Source of the DNA: Ardenticatenaceae bacterium
GTDB lineage: Bacteria; Chloroflexota; Anaerolineae; Promineifilales; Promineifilaceae
Direction: 5' to 3'
Length of the DNA: 64,000 nucleotides
Assembly (NCBI GenBank): GCA_020634565.1
Contig: JACKBN010000004.1
Coordinates: 496,001-560,000, forward strand
How positions within the stretch are numbered: the first letter of the stretch is position 1; every line of letters starts with the position of its first letter. Shown in pieces: positions 53,475 to 62,092 of this stretch. The notes under the pieces are model-generated. The model was not told where the DNA came from, made no database searches, and worked only from the letters and a program-made list of their open reading frames with translations. Both the position numbers and the translations under genes were made by a program.

Positions 53475-53762
53475 ATGAAGCAATACTACGTCTATCTCAT
53501 GGCCAGCTTTCAACAGGTGCTCTACGTTGGGGTCACGAACAATTTAGAACGGCGCATCTACGAACACAAAACGAAAATGCATCCGCAAAGCTTTACCGCC
53601 CGTTACAATATTGACCGCCTTGTTTATTGCGAGTCTTTCAGCGATATAAAGGATGCACTTGCAAGAGAGAAGCAAATCAAAAGCTGGCGGCGCAGCAAGA
53701 AAATTGCATTGATCGAGGAAACAAATCCTCGCTGGAAGGATATCAGCCTGGATTGGGAATGA
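53475..53762 (+). CDS. GIY-YIG single-domain endonuclease
   Basis: The 95-residue UPF0213/YhbQ-like nuclease has MKQYYVYLMAS (the YVY form of GIY), LYVGVTNNLERRIYEHK (YIG-like YVG with catalytic Arg), an FTARYNIDRLVY strand, EREKQIK-like ALAREKQIKSWRRSKKIALI with the metal Glu, and NPRWKDIS at the end. ATG 53475 has GGAGGG about 8 bases upstream. Two copies of one nested hairpin flank it closely (16 bp upstream, 9 bp downstream), so the unit may be mobile or co-selected, comparable to REP sequences with their RAYT transposases. Confidence 0.92.
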   Translation: MKQYYVYLMASFQQVLYVGVTNNLERRIYEHKTKMHPQSFTARYNIDRLVYCESFSDIKDALAREKQIKSWRRSKKIALIEETNPRWKDISLDWE

Positions 53763-53771
53763 AGTTTGCAT

Positions 53772-53845
53772 TGTCATTCCGAACGAAGTGAGGAATCCTT
53801 CTACTGGCGAAGATGGAAGATTCCTCGGAGGACCTCGGAATGACA
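53772..53845. repeat. Nested hairpin repeat TGTCATTCCGA, copy 3 (right of GIY-YIG gene)
   Basis: Outer arms TGTCATTCCGA/TCGGAATGACA pair perfectly over 11 bp, and inner arms GAGGAATC/GATTCCTC over 8 bp. It begins 9 bp after the GIY-YIG stop codon. Confidence 0.87.
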
Positions 53846-53995
53846 ATTGGGTCTTGTTATGCTGAATGGAGTTAAGCTGCATACACTTCAAACGCTCTCT
53901 TTCCACAAATCTCCTTATATTGAAGCCACACCAGTGAAAGTTATAAAAACCTGTAGTTTCTTGCCAGAAATGTTTAGTTTGCTATAGTTTTTGGC

Positions 53996-54622
53996 ATGGA
54001 ACCCGATTGGATCAACTTGAGTGAAGCGGCCGAACTCCTGGGTGTGCATCCGGCAACCGTGCGCGCCTGGGGTGACAAGGGCGAACTGCCCATGCAGCGT
54101 ACGCCTGGTGGTCACCGTCGTTTTCGTCGAGCAGAGGTAGAAGCTCGGGCCGAAACGGCCGATCGTACCCAGATTGGTGGTATGCAATTGGTTGTGCAAA
54201 ACATGGTAGGCCGCGCACGTCTGGAGCTGAGCGATGGGGCGCTTAACGACGAGGCGTGGTACCAACGCCTGGACGAGTCGGCTCGCCAGCAGTTGCGCCA
54301 GATTGGGCACCAACTGCTGCATCTGTTCCAGCAATATCTCACGCAGAAGGCGGGTTTGTCTGCGGCACGGGCTGAGGCCAGGAAGATTGGCCGTGATTAT
54401 GAGCGGCTGGGCCGGGAAAACGGTCTCTCGCTGATGGAAACAACTCGGGCGTATCTTTATTTTCGCGAATTTTTGTCCCAGACTGTGTATGACATGGCCG
54501 AGACGATTGGCACACAGGGACCAATTCATTGGGGCCAAATCCACCAAAAAATCATCACCATCACCAACGATGTGCTGCTGGCGCTGGTGGCGGCACATGA
54601 GGAATTACAGCATGAAGTCTGA
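53996..54622 (+). CDS. MerR/excisionase-type DNA-binding regulator with helical sensor domain
   Basis: In this 208-residue protein residues 4-55 are a MerR-like winged helix (NLSEAAELLGVHPATVRAWGDKGELPMQRTPGGHRRFRRAEVEA). The remainder is helical (LDESARQQLRQIGHQLLHLFQQYL, ENGLSLMETTRAYLYFREFL, VLLALVAAHEELQHEV), resembling RsbR/RsbT-type non-haem-globin-like sensor regions. Its stop overlaps the PucC-family gene by 11 bp, so it probably controls that transporter. The signal is unknown. Confidence 0.85.
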   Translation: MEPDWINLSEAAELLGVHPATVRAWGDKGELPMQRTPGGHRRFRRAEVEARAETADRTQIGGMQLVVQNMVGRARLELSDGALNDEAWYQRLDESARQQLRQIGHQLLHLFQQYLTQKAGLSAARAEARKIGRDYERLGRENGLSLMETTRAYLYFREFLSQTVYDMAETIGTQGPIHWGQIHQKIITITNDVLLALVAAHEELQHEV

Positions 54623-56012
54623 GCAAAACCAGCTCTCATTTAGCCTGTGGCGGCTGCTGCGCTTAAGCAGCTTCCAGATTGGCTCAGCCATGGGTGACAT
54701 CATTGTTACCAGCATTTGGAACCGGGTGATGATCTCCCAATTTGGCATTCCTGCCGCGCCGGTTAGTTTGCTCATTGCCCTGCGTTACCTGCTCTCGCCG
54801 CTTAGTTTGTGGGCGGGACACCGCTCGGACACACGGCCGTTTCTGGGGATGCGGCGTACTTCTTACATCTGGCTGGGACGTGGACTGATGGTGCTCTCCT
54901 TGCCGCTGCTGGGTTGGAGCTTGATGCGCTTTGCCGCCGTGCACGACGCGGGCAGCAATTCTGACTTGCTGGGCTGGATCTTGGCCATCGCTTCTTCACT
55001 GCTGTATGGCGTGGGCACGTTGATTTCCGGTAGCCCTTACCTGGCGCTGGTGCGCGATTCAGCGCCCAAATCGCGGCAGGGTTTAGCCATCAGCACGGCC
55101 GAAACGGTGCTCATCATCTTTTTTGCCATTGTGGGCATTACCTTTAGCTTCTGGATGGAAGAATTTGATCCCGTCGTCTTTTGGGAGATGGTGATCGCGA
55201 CGATGTTGATCGGCAGCTTCTTTTGGGTATTTTCCATTTGGGGCGTGGAGCAATCGGTCCGACGACAAAAGGGCATCACCCTGGCAGAAGAAATGGCGGC
55301 TGTGGGTGCGCGGGCGCGTGAGAGCAGCGTGTTTAGCACGATGCAGCGCATTTGGCAGGATAAGCGCACCCGTCGCTTTTTCATTTTCCTTTCGCTGGCT
55401 ACGTTTTCTGCTTGGGCGCAGGATGCGATTTTGGAGCCGTTTGGGGCGGAAGTGTTTGATCTGCCGCTGTCGCGAACGACGCGTTTTAACAGCTACTGGC
55501 AGGCGGCCACGGTACTCACGCTAGTCGGTGGAGCTTACCTGTGGCGCAAACGACCGCCTGAACGGCAGCGGCGCATTACCAGTGGTGGTTTGGTGACGAT
55601 GGCGGTCGGGATGGGTTTGTTAGCGGCAACGGCCGTTTTCCATCAAGTGCATCTCGTTGAAATTTCGCTGCTGGTGTTTGGCGCGGGTTTTGGCATCTAC
55701 ACCTTCGGCGGTTTAAGCTTGATGGCCGTCATGTCTTCCGACAAGGAAGCCGGGGCGTACCTGGGCTTGTGGACCATTTCGGTGGTGGTGTTTAAGGGGT
55801 TGGGCACGTTTGCTGGCGGCGCGCTGCGCGACTTTTTCTTGTTGAGTTTGGAGCTAGGCAGCGGCTTAGGTTACGGGCTGATTTTTCTAATGGAGGGTGT
55901 GGGGCTGGCAACGGCCGTTTTCATTTTGACGCAGGTTGATGTGCTGGGTTTTGCCCGCGACATGGGCCGTGTGATCAGCCGCACCGAAGTGCAAATTGCC
56001 AGCGCCGATTAG
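54612..56012 (+). CDS. PucC-family MFS transporter
   Basis: The 466-residue protein has about twelve membrane segments and starts at ATG 54612 inside the preceding gene. PUCC signatures are visible near the start (LRLSSFQIGSAMGDIIVTSIWNRVMISQFGIPA, LRYLLSPLSLWAGHRSDTRPFLGMRRTSYIWLGR) and in the second half (EPFGAEVFDLPLSRTTRFNSYW). PucC/LhaA proteins assist bacteriochlorophyll-protein assembly in phototrophs. No photosynthesis gene is in this window, so the cargo here may be another tetrapyrrole or lipid. It ends convergently with dinB, overlapping by 4 bp. Confidence 0.9.
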   Translation: MKSEQNQLSFSLWRLLRLSSFQIGSAMGDIIVTSIWNRVMISQFGIPAAPVSLLIALRYLLSPLSLWAGHRSDTRPFLGMRRTSYIWLGRGLMVLSLPLLGWSLMRFAAVHDAGSNSDLLGWILAIASSLLYGVGTLISGSPYLALVRDSAPKSRQGLAISTAETVLIIFFAIVGITFSFWMEEFDPVVFWEMVIATMLIGSFFWVFSIWGVEQSVRRQKGITLAEEMAAVGARARESSVFSTMQRIWQDKRTRRFFIFLSLATFSAWAQDAILEPFGAEVFDLPLSRTTRFNSYWQAATVLTLVGGAYLWRKRPPERQRRITSGGLVTMAVGMGLLAATAVFHQVHLVEISLLVFGAGFGIYTFGGLSLMAVMSSDKEAGAYLGLWTISVVVFKGLGTFAGGALRDFFLLSLELGSGLGYGLIFLMEGVGLATAVFILTQVDVLGFARDMGRVISRTEVQIASAD

Positions 56013-57166
56013 TCGAGGAAGTTGAAGCCAAGCTGGCGTACCTGTGGCGCTTCAATTTTGCTGACGCCCACGCCGAGCAGGCGCATCTTTTGGCCGGGGG
56101 GCCAATTTTCTGCCCAAATTGCTTCGGCAATTGCATAGATTGTTTCGGCATCGTCAATGCCCACTTCCAGTGAACGCTGCCGGGTGAAGGTGGTAAAATC
56201 CGCCCAGCGAAACTTGACGGTGACGGTGTGGGCCACCAGCTGCCGCTTTTGCAGCGATTGGGCGACTTTGGCCGCCATCTTCTGGAGCTGCTGTCGCAGC
56301 CTATCGGCGTCGTTCACATCCTGGCTGAAGGTCCATTCCTGGCTGATGCTTTTGGCCAAGCCGCGATCGGTTTCCACGGTACGGCCGTCTACGCCCCGCG
56401 CTCTTTCCTTCAATGAAATGCCCTGGCTGCCAAACGCGCCTTGCAGCAGCCCTAAATCGGCCAGAGCCAGCTGCTCGCAGGTGTGAATGTTCAGCTTTGC
56501 TAGCTTTTCGGCCGTGCGCGGGCCAATGCCCCAGATGGCACGGGTGGGCAGCGGCGCTAAAAATGCCGCTTCTTCGCCTGGACGCACCACGGTGAATCCT
56601 TCCGGCTTGTCATGATCCGAGGCGACTTTGGCCACCAGCTTGCTGCTGGCCAGCCCCACGGAGCAGGGGAGGTTGGATTCGGTTTTTACGGCCGTTCTGA
56701 TTTCCCCCGCTTTTTCCTCAGGATTGTCCCAGCCGGACAAATCGACATAGGCTTCATCCACGCTCATTTGCTCTACGGGGCCAAAGTTATCCAGGATGGT
56801 CATCACCTGCTGCGAGCAGCTGCGGATGCGATCCCAGTTGGCGGGGGCAATTTTGAGATCGCGGCAGAGGCGAACGGCCGTACTCATCGGCATGGCGGAG
56901 CGAATGCCCAGTTTACGTGCTTCATAGCTGGCTGAGGCCACCACGCCTCGCTGATCCGGCTGGCCACCGATGGCTAACGGCCGTCCCGCATCCTCAGGGT
57001 GATCCAAAATATGTACATTGACGTAAAAAGCATCCATGTCCAGATGCAAAATCGCGCGGGGCCAGATTTTTTGTGCCACAGAGGGCACAAAGGGTTTAGA
57101 GGTTTGGTTTACATTCAACGCCTCTTTTTCCTCTGTGTCCTCTGTGGCTTTATTTTTCAAACTCAT
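56009..57166 (-). CDS. dinB: DNA polymerase IV (Y-family)
   Basis: The 385-residue translesion polymerase has palm/finger motifs ILHLDMDAFYVNV, GVVASASYEARKLGIRSAMP, MSVDEAYVDLSGW and GLASSKLVAKVASDHDKPEG, HhH GIGPRTAEKLAKLNI, and a little-finger domain to the end. ATG 57166 overlaps the stop of the upstream gene (ATGA), supporting this start. About 28 N-terminal residues (ATEDTEEKEALNVNQTSKPF, VPSVAQKI) are encoded by an in-frame copy of a hairpin repeat found between genes elsewhere, so this extension is an insertion peculiar to this genome. Confidence 0.94.
   Translation of the reverse strand: MSLKNKATEDTEEKEALNVNQTSKPFVPSVAQKIWPRAILHLDMDAFYVNVHILDHPEDAGRPLAIGGQPDQRGVVASASYEARKLGIRSAMPMSTAVRLCRDLKIAPANWDRIRSCSQQVMTILDNFGPVEQMSVDEAYVDLSGWDNPEEKAGEIRTAVKTESNLPCSVGLASSKLVAKVASDHDKPEGFTVVRPGEEAAFLAPLPTRAIWGIGPRTAEKLAKLNIHTCEQLALADLGLLQGAFGSQGISLKERARGVDGRTVETDRGLAKSISQEWTFSQDVNDADRLRQQLQKMAAKVAQSLQKRQLVAHTVTVKFRWADFTTFTRQRSLEVGIDDAETIYAIAEAIWAENWPPGQKMRLLGVGVSKIEAPQVRQLGFNFLD
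57075..57148. repeat. GCCACAGAGG hairpin repeat inside the dinB 5' end
   Basis: GCCACAGAGGACACAGAGG and CCCTCTGTGGCAC (coding strand) form the arms of a repeat related to 24020-24094. Here it is in frame within the dinB coding sequence. Confidence 0.75.
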
Positions 57167-58551
57167 GGTGCGTATTGCTCCGGTTCGATGGGAGCTTGAG
57201 CAGGAAGCTGCGGCGCGCTAAAGTATGTTTGCAGCGTTAGCTGCGTAACCGGGGCGATGAGCCTCTGCGCCAGGTCGGCAATGCCGGCAAACTGGCCGCC
57301 TAAAAACCAGATAGCCGCGCCTTTCACTTCGGGATACGGGGCATACAGCCGCGCCGCCCATTCGATGTCTTGCAGCGCCTGTTCTGGCGACGGTACCTTT
57401 TCATACGTCCAGCCCCACTCGGTAATGAGCACGGTCGGGCGAGGAATGCCCAGCGTGTCTACAATCTGAAACAGTGTCTGAAAACGGCCGATTTTGTACG
57501 GATACTCGTGGCCAATGTCTTCCACCAGATAACTGTATTCATGCAGGGCGATGGCCAGTTGGTCGGGATTGTTCCCCGCCAGCCGCAAAAAAGCTATCAT
57601 GCTGGGTGTTTGCCAATCTGTCTGTTCAGGCTCGCCGGAAGCCCAGCCAAACGCAGCCCAGCGGAACCCTTCGTTCATGGCCAATTCGGCCGTTTTAAGG
57701 GCAAATTGACCCAGCCACTCCGCCTGATTTTTATCCACTTCGTTGATCGTTTCCAGCCAGACAAGATCGCGATCCAGCTCTGGCGGAAAGGCATCACGGT
57801 GCATTTGCCAATGAATTTCGGCGGCTTGCTCGGGTGGCAGGCTGTAGTTGGGTACGTTCCAATCATAATCCGAGCCGCCGTGAGCCGATTTGCGGTACAC
57901 CAGAATGTGCGGCACGCCGCTCTGCTTCATTAATTCCTGAGCCAGAAAGATTGGTTGGGCATTGTCTACGCTTTTCAAAAAGAAGGGAACGCCTGCGGCG
58001 TCTAGCGCGCGCATCCATTGCTCCAGTCCGGCCGAATTGCCACCGAGGCCCGTGTGGAAACCAATTTTCACGGGAGCCAGCGCCAATCCTTGGGCGGCGA
58101 GTTCAGCGCGTACGGCCGTAAAATCCACCGTGGGTATCGGCGTTGGCGTTGGGCTGGGCGTGTGGGTCGGCGGCAGCGGCGTGGCGGTAATCTCTTCAGA
58201 CCCGTTAACCAGCGGCAAATAGAGTTCGCTGCCATCGCTGGCCAGCGTGGACATGGGCGGCGGGGTGAAGATCAATTCGGCCGTCGGCGTTCTGGCCGGA
58301 TACGATTCGGTTGCCGGGGCCGTGGTGGGCAGCGGATACCCGTCTGGCGGCAGCGTGGCGGCCTCGCTGATGGCTGCCGGGGTGTCGAGGGCAGGTGGTT
58401 GGGTAGTCGGCGTGGGGGTAGCGGGAGATTGACAGGCAGAAACGGCCGTAACCCACAGCAACCCTAGCATCATTGGCCAAATGCGCCGCCACCAAGTTGA
58501 CAGACCAGACTGTTTACCGATTACCAAAAACTGATTACGTTTTTTACCCAA
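57163..58551 (-). CDS. Glycosidase-like TIM-barrel lipoprotein
   Basis: The 462-residue protein has a lipoprotein-type signal (MMLGLLWVTAVSAC) after a longish N-terminus and a Thr/Pro-rich linker containing ELYLPLVNGSE. A TIM-barrel domain follows (about 150-440) with glycoside-hydrolase-clan-A features: a strand ending in Asn-Glu (LVWLETINEVDKN) as the acid/base site and another ending in Glu (TVLITEWGWTYE) as the nucleophile. It is probably a surface glycosidase; the family number and sugar are unknown. It overlaps the M24 gene upstream by 8 bp and dinB downstream by 4 bp. Confidence 0.8.
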   Translation of the reverse strand: MGKKRNQFLVIGKQSGLSTWWRRIWPMMLGLLWVTAVSACQSPATPTPTTQPPALDTPAAISEAATLPPDGYPLPTTAPATESYPARTPTAELIFTPPPMSTLASDGSELYLPLVNGSEEITATPLPPTHTPSPTPTPIPTVDFTAVRAELAAQGLALAPVKIGFHTGLGGNSAGLEQWMRALDAAGVPFFLKSVDNAQPIFLAQELMKQSGVPHILVYRKSAHGGSDYDWNVPNYSLPPEQAAEIHWQMHRDAFPPELDRDLVWLETINEVDKNQAEWLGQFALKTAELAMNEGFRWAAFGWASGEPEQTDWQTPSMIAFLRLAGNNPDQLAIALHEYSYLVEDIGHEYPYKIGRFQTLFQIVDTLGIPRPTVLITEWGWTYEKVPSPEQALQDIEWAARLYAPYPEVKGAAIWFLGGQFAGIADLAQRLIAPVTQLTLQTYFSAPQLPAQAPIEPEQYAP

Positions 58552-59647
58552 CCGTAATCAACTCTCGCGTCATGGTAGTCAGGCTGCGGTGGCCGTTGGG
58601 AGTGATGACCACATCATCCTCAATGCGCACGCCGCCGCGCCCTGGCAGGTAGATGCCCGGCTCCACGGTAAAGACATTGCCCACTTCCAGCGCTTCGGTA
58701 TTGGCTTCCATCATAAAGGGTGGCTCATGCACTTCGACGCCTAGGCCATGCCCGGTGCGGTGGATGAAGTAATCACCGTAGCCCGCGTCTTCAATGACCT
58801 CGCGGGCAGCGCGATCCACAGTTTGTCCGGTGACTCCCGGCTCAGCGACTAGAACGCCCTGCTGGTTGGCCAGTTTCACCGTCTCGTAGATGTGGCGCAG
58901 CTCGGCATCAATCGCGCCCACGGCAAAGGTTCGGGTAATGTCTGAGGGGTAACCGTCTACATAGCAGCCCCAATCAATCACCAGCAGATCGCCTTCCTGC
59001 AACGGCCGTTCCGTAGGCACAGCATGGGGCGAAGCGCCATTGGGTCCGGCAGACACAATCGGCCCGAAGGCAATGGATTCGGCGCCTTCATCCAGCTGGA
59101 ACTGGGTGAGCATGGCCGCCACCTGCTTTTCCGTCATGCCAATCTCAATCATGGGAATCAGCCGCTCCATCGCCCGTTCTGCCGCGCCAATAGCTCTCTC
59201 CATGGCCGCAATTTCTTCCGCGTCCTTCACGGCGCGCAGGGTGCTGAGGATTGGTTCCGCGTGGGTGGTGGTGAGGCCGGGCGCGTACCGCTTAAGCAGT
59301 TCCAACTCCAGCACGCGCATGTGCAGCGCCTCGACGCCCAGCAAATAATCGGATAGCTCCAGCACGGCGCATGCCTGCTGAAAAGCTCCCGTGTACCCTT
59401 CATCATCGCTCCAGGCGAAAATACGATCTTCGGGAATGCCGGCGGCGCGGGCTTTCATTGCTTCCAAGCCAGGAATGACAATGGCAGGCTCATCATCGGC
59501 GGGGAAAAAGAGGACGATCGGCCGTTCGCTGACGTGGGAATGAATGCCGCTGAGGTAAGCCATGTTGGGGCCGGGTACCAGGGCGATGCCGTCCACGCCG
59601 TGGGCCAGGATTTGGTGGGTGAGTTTGTCGAGACGGTTTTGGTTCAT
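58544..59647 (-). CDS. M24-family aminopeptidase (Xaa-Pro peptidase type)
   Basis: The 367-residue protein has a creatinase-type N-terminal domain (MAYLSGIHSHVSERPIVLFF) and a pita-bread catalytic domain with the metal ligands in VIDWGCYVDGYPSDITRTF, FIHRTGHGLGVEVHEPP, FTVEPGIYLPGRGGVRIEDDV. It removes N-terminal residues preceding proline or acts on related peptides in the cytoplasm. AAGGAA lies 8-9 bases before the ATG. It starts 80 bp after the biotin carrier gene and overlaps the glycosidase-like gene, so it belongs to the same run of genes. Confidence 0.94.
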   Translation of the reverse strand: MNQNRLDKLTHQILAHGVDGIALVPGPNMAYLSGIHSHVSERPIVLFFPADDEPAIVIPGLEAMKARAAGIPEDRIFAWSDDEGYTGAFQQACAVLELSDYLLGVEALHMRVLELELLKRYAPGLTTTHAEPILSTLRAVKDAEEIAAMERAIGAAERAMERLIPMIEIGMTEKQVAAMLTQFQLDEGAESIAFGPIVSAGPNGASPHAVPTERPLQEGDLLVIDWGCYVDGYPSDITRTFAVGAIDAELRHIYETVKLANQQGVLVAEPGVTGQTVDRAAREVIEDAGYGDYFIHRTGHGLGVEVHEPPFMMEANTEALEVGNVFTVEPGIYLPGRGGVRIEDDVVITPNGHRSLTTMTRELITVG

Positions 59648-59675
59648 TTAGTCGGTTCCTTCTAAAAGTTTTAGT

Positions 59676-59720
59676 CACAGATTACACAGATTTTTGGTTT
59701 TAATCTGCGAAACCTGCGGA
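59676..59720. repeat. Dispersed CACAGATTACACAGATT repeat, copy 3
   Basis: CACAGATTACACAGATT and AATCTGCGAAACCTGCGG form an imperfect hairpin in the 80-bp gap between two genes of the minus-strand run; it is related to 8727 and 50243. Confidence 0.6.
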
Positions 59721-59727
59721 TTGATTT

Positions 59728-60231
59728 TTATTGTGCCTCGTCCAATTCTATCAGGGGGATGCCTGCCTGCACGGAATCGCCTTTGGCGCAGTGGAGGGCG
59801 GTGACGGTGCCGCTGTAGGGGGCTTGGATGGGGATGATCATCTTCATGGATTCTAGCAGAATGAGCTTGTCACCATCTGCCACCTGATCGCCCACGCTGA
59901 CCAAAATGTCGGCAACGACGGCGGGGATGGTGGCCGACAGCGAAACATCCTGACTGGCAGCGCCACCACCACGGGGCAAAACGCGCTCGTATTGATGGGT
60001 ACGGCCGTTCAGCCACAAATTGCGCTGTGTCCCATCTTTATGCCCCACCAGCCGCCACTGCTGGCGTGCGCCATTGGGCAGGGTGCGTTCCAGCAGGATG
60101 CCGTCTGACATGTCGGCAATGAGCTGGAATACGGCCGTTTCGCCATCGAGCGTGATTTCAATCTTGTCGCCCTGGCGGCGAGCCTGCACCGTTTTTTCTA
60201 CATCGTGTTGGCGAAGGATGAATTCGGTCAT
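59728..60231 (-). CDS. Biotin/lipoyl-attachment protein (BCCP-like carrier)
   Basis: The 167-residue protein has an N-terminal region (HDVEKTVQARRQGDKIEITLDGE) and linker, then the C-terminal biotinyl domain (about 98-165) with the modification site LLESMKMIIPIQAPYSGTV and a closing KGDSVQAGIPLIEL. This is the carrier domain of acyl-CoA or pyruvate carboxylases; the biotin lysine is in ESMKM. No carboxylase or transcarboxylase subunit is adjacent, so its partner is elsewhere. It overlaps the NfeD-type gene by 4 bp (ATGA). Confidence 0.9.
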   Translation of the reverse strand: MTEFILRQHDVEKTVQARRQGDKIEITLDGETAVFQLIADMSDGILLERTLPNGARQQWRLVGHKDGTQRNLWLNGRTHQYERVLPRGGGAASQDVSLSATIPAVVADILVSVGDQVADGDKLILLESMKMIIPIQAPYSGTVTALHCAKGDSVQAGIPLIELDEAQ

Positions 60232-61613
60232 GCGAGTGGTGCCTCCAGAACGGCCGTTTCGGCCACAGGTTCAACTTGCATTTTCATGCCCTGCATCTGG
60301 CGCACTTTCACCTCATCGCCAAAATGGATGGGTTGGCTGGAGGTGGCTTGCCAAATTTCGCCCTCAAGGGTGATTGTGCCCCGGTACAAATTGCCGTCGG
60401 GGTCAAACGAGTCGCGGGCGATGCCAATTTGGCCCAGCATGCCTTGTTGCCCGGTAATGGGCTGCTTCCCTTGTGCGCGCACAGCAAAGGCCAGAATGGC
60501 CACAAAAAAGCTGGCGGTAAATAGGGCAATGGCGATGGCGGCGGGAATGGACAGGCGCACGAATTCTGGCGTGCCGGAGTTAAACAATACCAGCAGTCCG
60601 GCAATGAGCGTAATCGTTCCGGCGATGGCCAATGCGCCATGCGTTGGCGCTTTTATTTCTAGCCCCAGCAGCACAAAGGCGACCAAAATCAGGCCCAGGC
60701 CCAACCAGTTGACTGGCAATTGCCCCAAACCGTACAGCCCAATGCCCAAAAAGAGCACGCCGATAAATCCGGCAACCCAACCGCCTGGGCTGGAAATTTC
60801 GATGATGATGGCCTGGACGCCAATGGCCATCAGGATGGAGACGAGCACTGTGTTGGTGAGGGCCAGCAGCAGCATCTCGATGAAGGTGAGGGGGATGGCG
60901 GTTTGATTGGCAACGGCCGTATGCAGCACTTGCTCTTGGCCATTGACGAGGACAGTACGGCCGTCTAGCGCCGCCAACAAATCTTCTGGTGAGTCAGCGA
61001 TGGCGTCAATAAAACCGGCTGTCAACGCTTCTTGCGAACTGACGGCGCGGGCATCCTCAATCATTGCTTCGCCTAAAGCCACGGCTTCCGGGCCACGCCG
61101 CTCTGTCAGGCTGCGGATGGTGGCTTTGAGCGCCTCTACTTCTTTGCGGTAGGCCGTCTCGTTAATGTCACTGCCATCGGAATTGATGGGTGAGGCCGCG
61201 CCGATGATGGTTTCGGGAGCCATGCCAGCGGCATGGGCTGCGGCCGTAATAATGCTGCCAGCAGAGGCTGCCATCGCGCCTTCTGGCCCAATGTACACAA
61301 TCACCGGAATCTCTGAGGCGCGAAACAATTCCACAATTTCAAGTGTGGTGACGACTGCACCCCCTGGCGTATTTAAAGTGATGAGCACCGCATCTGCCCC
61401 AGAAACGGCCGCTTCCGCCAATCCGCGCTCAAAATAGGTGTGCATAATCGGCGTTACCGGGCCATCAAACGCCAGCATGGCCACTTCACTGCTGCTTTGG
61501 GCGTTAACAAGTTGAACTTGTATCAAGGCGAAGGCAATGAAAGCAAGCAAGAATAGCTTCGCATAGGCGGTTTTGATTCGTTTTTGAATGGGTGTCTTTC
61601 GTAAAAGAATCAT
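60228..61613 (-). CDS. NfeD-type membrane serine protease (ClpP-like)
   Basis: The 461-residue long-form NfeD protein has a signal/anchor helix (LFLLAFIAFALIQVQLVNA) and a ClpP/SppA-like protease domain (about 40-225) with LNTPGGAVVTTLEIVELF and the catalytic Ser region GPEGAMAASAGSIITAAAH. Four to five membrane helices follow (SILMAIGVQAIIIEISSPGG onward), with a C-terminal OB-like NfeD domain (GQIGIARDSFDPDGNLYRG). Partners in other species are stomatin-like proteins, but none is next to it here. It lies in an ATGA-coupled chain with Nudix and BCCP genes. Confidence 0.92.
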   Translation of the reverse strand: MILLRKTPIQKRIKTAYAKLFLLAFIAFALIQVQLVNAQSSSEVAMLAFDGPVTPIMHTYFERGLAEAAVSGADAVLITLNTPGGAVVTTLEIVELFRASEIPVIVYIGPEGAMAASAGSIITAAAHAAGMAPETIIGAASPINSDGSDINETAYRKEVEALKATIRSLTERRGPEAVALGEAMIEDARAVSSQEALTAGFIDAIADSPEDLLAALDGRTVLVNGQEQVLHTAVANQTAIPLTFIEMLLLALTNTVLVSILMAIGVQAIIIEISSPGGWVAGFIGVLFLGIGLYGLGQLPVNWLGLGLILVAFVLLGLEIKAPTHGALAIAGTITLIAGLLVLFNSGTPEFVRLSIPAAIAIALFTASFFVAILAFAVRAQGKQPITGQQGMLGQIGIARDSFDPDGNLYRGTITLEGEIWQATSSQPIHFGDEVKVRQMQGMKMQVEPVAETAVLEAPLA

Positions 61614-62092
61614 ACTTTTTGCTGATTTTCCAAATACAGTGTTTGACCGTAATCATACTGCTGCCAGGCCGCCAACACACGCGCTTTTAATGGTTTTGTC
61701 ATCGTGTTAGGCAAGGTGTCTCGGCGAAAAAAGGCAAATTCGCTGAGTTCATCGGCTGGCAGTTGAATGGCAGCAATGTCTGATTCGTCCAATACACCGC
61801 CGTCAAAAACAAACATCAAGGATTCTGTTTTAGGGTCATTTGGACGGTTGTAATCAAGCACCAGCAGCCGCCCAATTTCCCGGTTCAAACCAATTTCTTC
61901 AAAAACTTCGCGCTGGCAACATTGTTTGGGTGACTCGTTATCTTCCACGCCGCCGCCGGGAATTTCCCAACCCGGCTTGTAGTTTGGTTTGACCAGGAGA
62001 ACTTCGTTTCTTTCATTAAAGAACAAACAGCCCGCACCCATCCGTTTTTTGGGTAAGGATTCGTAATAAGCATGGGAGTAAGCTAATGTCAT
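61610..62092 (-). CDS. Nudix hydrolase
   Basis: The 160-residue Nudix protein has the box GGGVEDNESPKQCCQREVFEEIG (about 47-69). The N-terminus has GAGCLFFNERNEVLLVKPNYK and the end a DELSEFAFFRRDTLPN segment, like ADP-sugar or MutT-type enzymes. The start and stop both overlap the neighbours by 4 bp, so translation is coupled. It is not closely similar to the Nudix protein at 22771-23178. Confidence 0.93.
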   Translation of the reverse strand: MTLAYSHAYYESLPKKRMGAGCLFFNERNEVLLVKPNYKPGWEIPGGGVEDNESPKQCCQREVFEEIGLNREIGRLLVLDYNRPNDPKTESLMFVFDGGVLDESDIAAIQLPADELSEFAFFRRDTLPNTMTKPLKARVLAAWQQYDYGQTLYLENQQKV

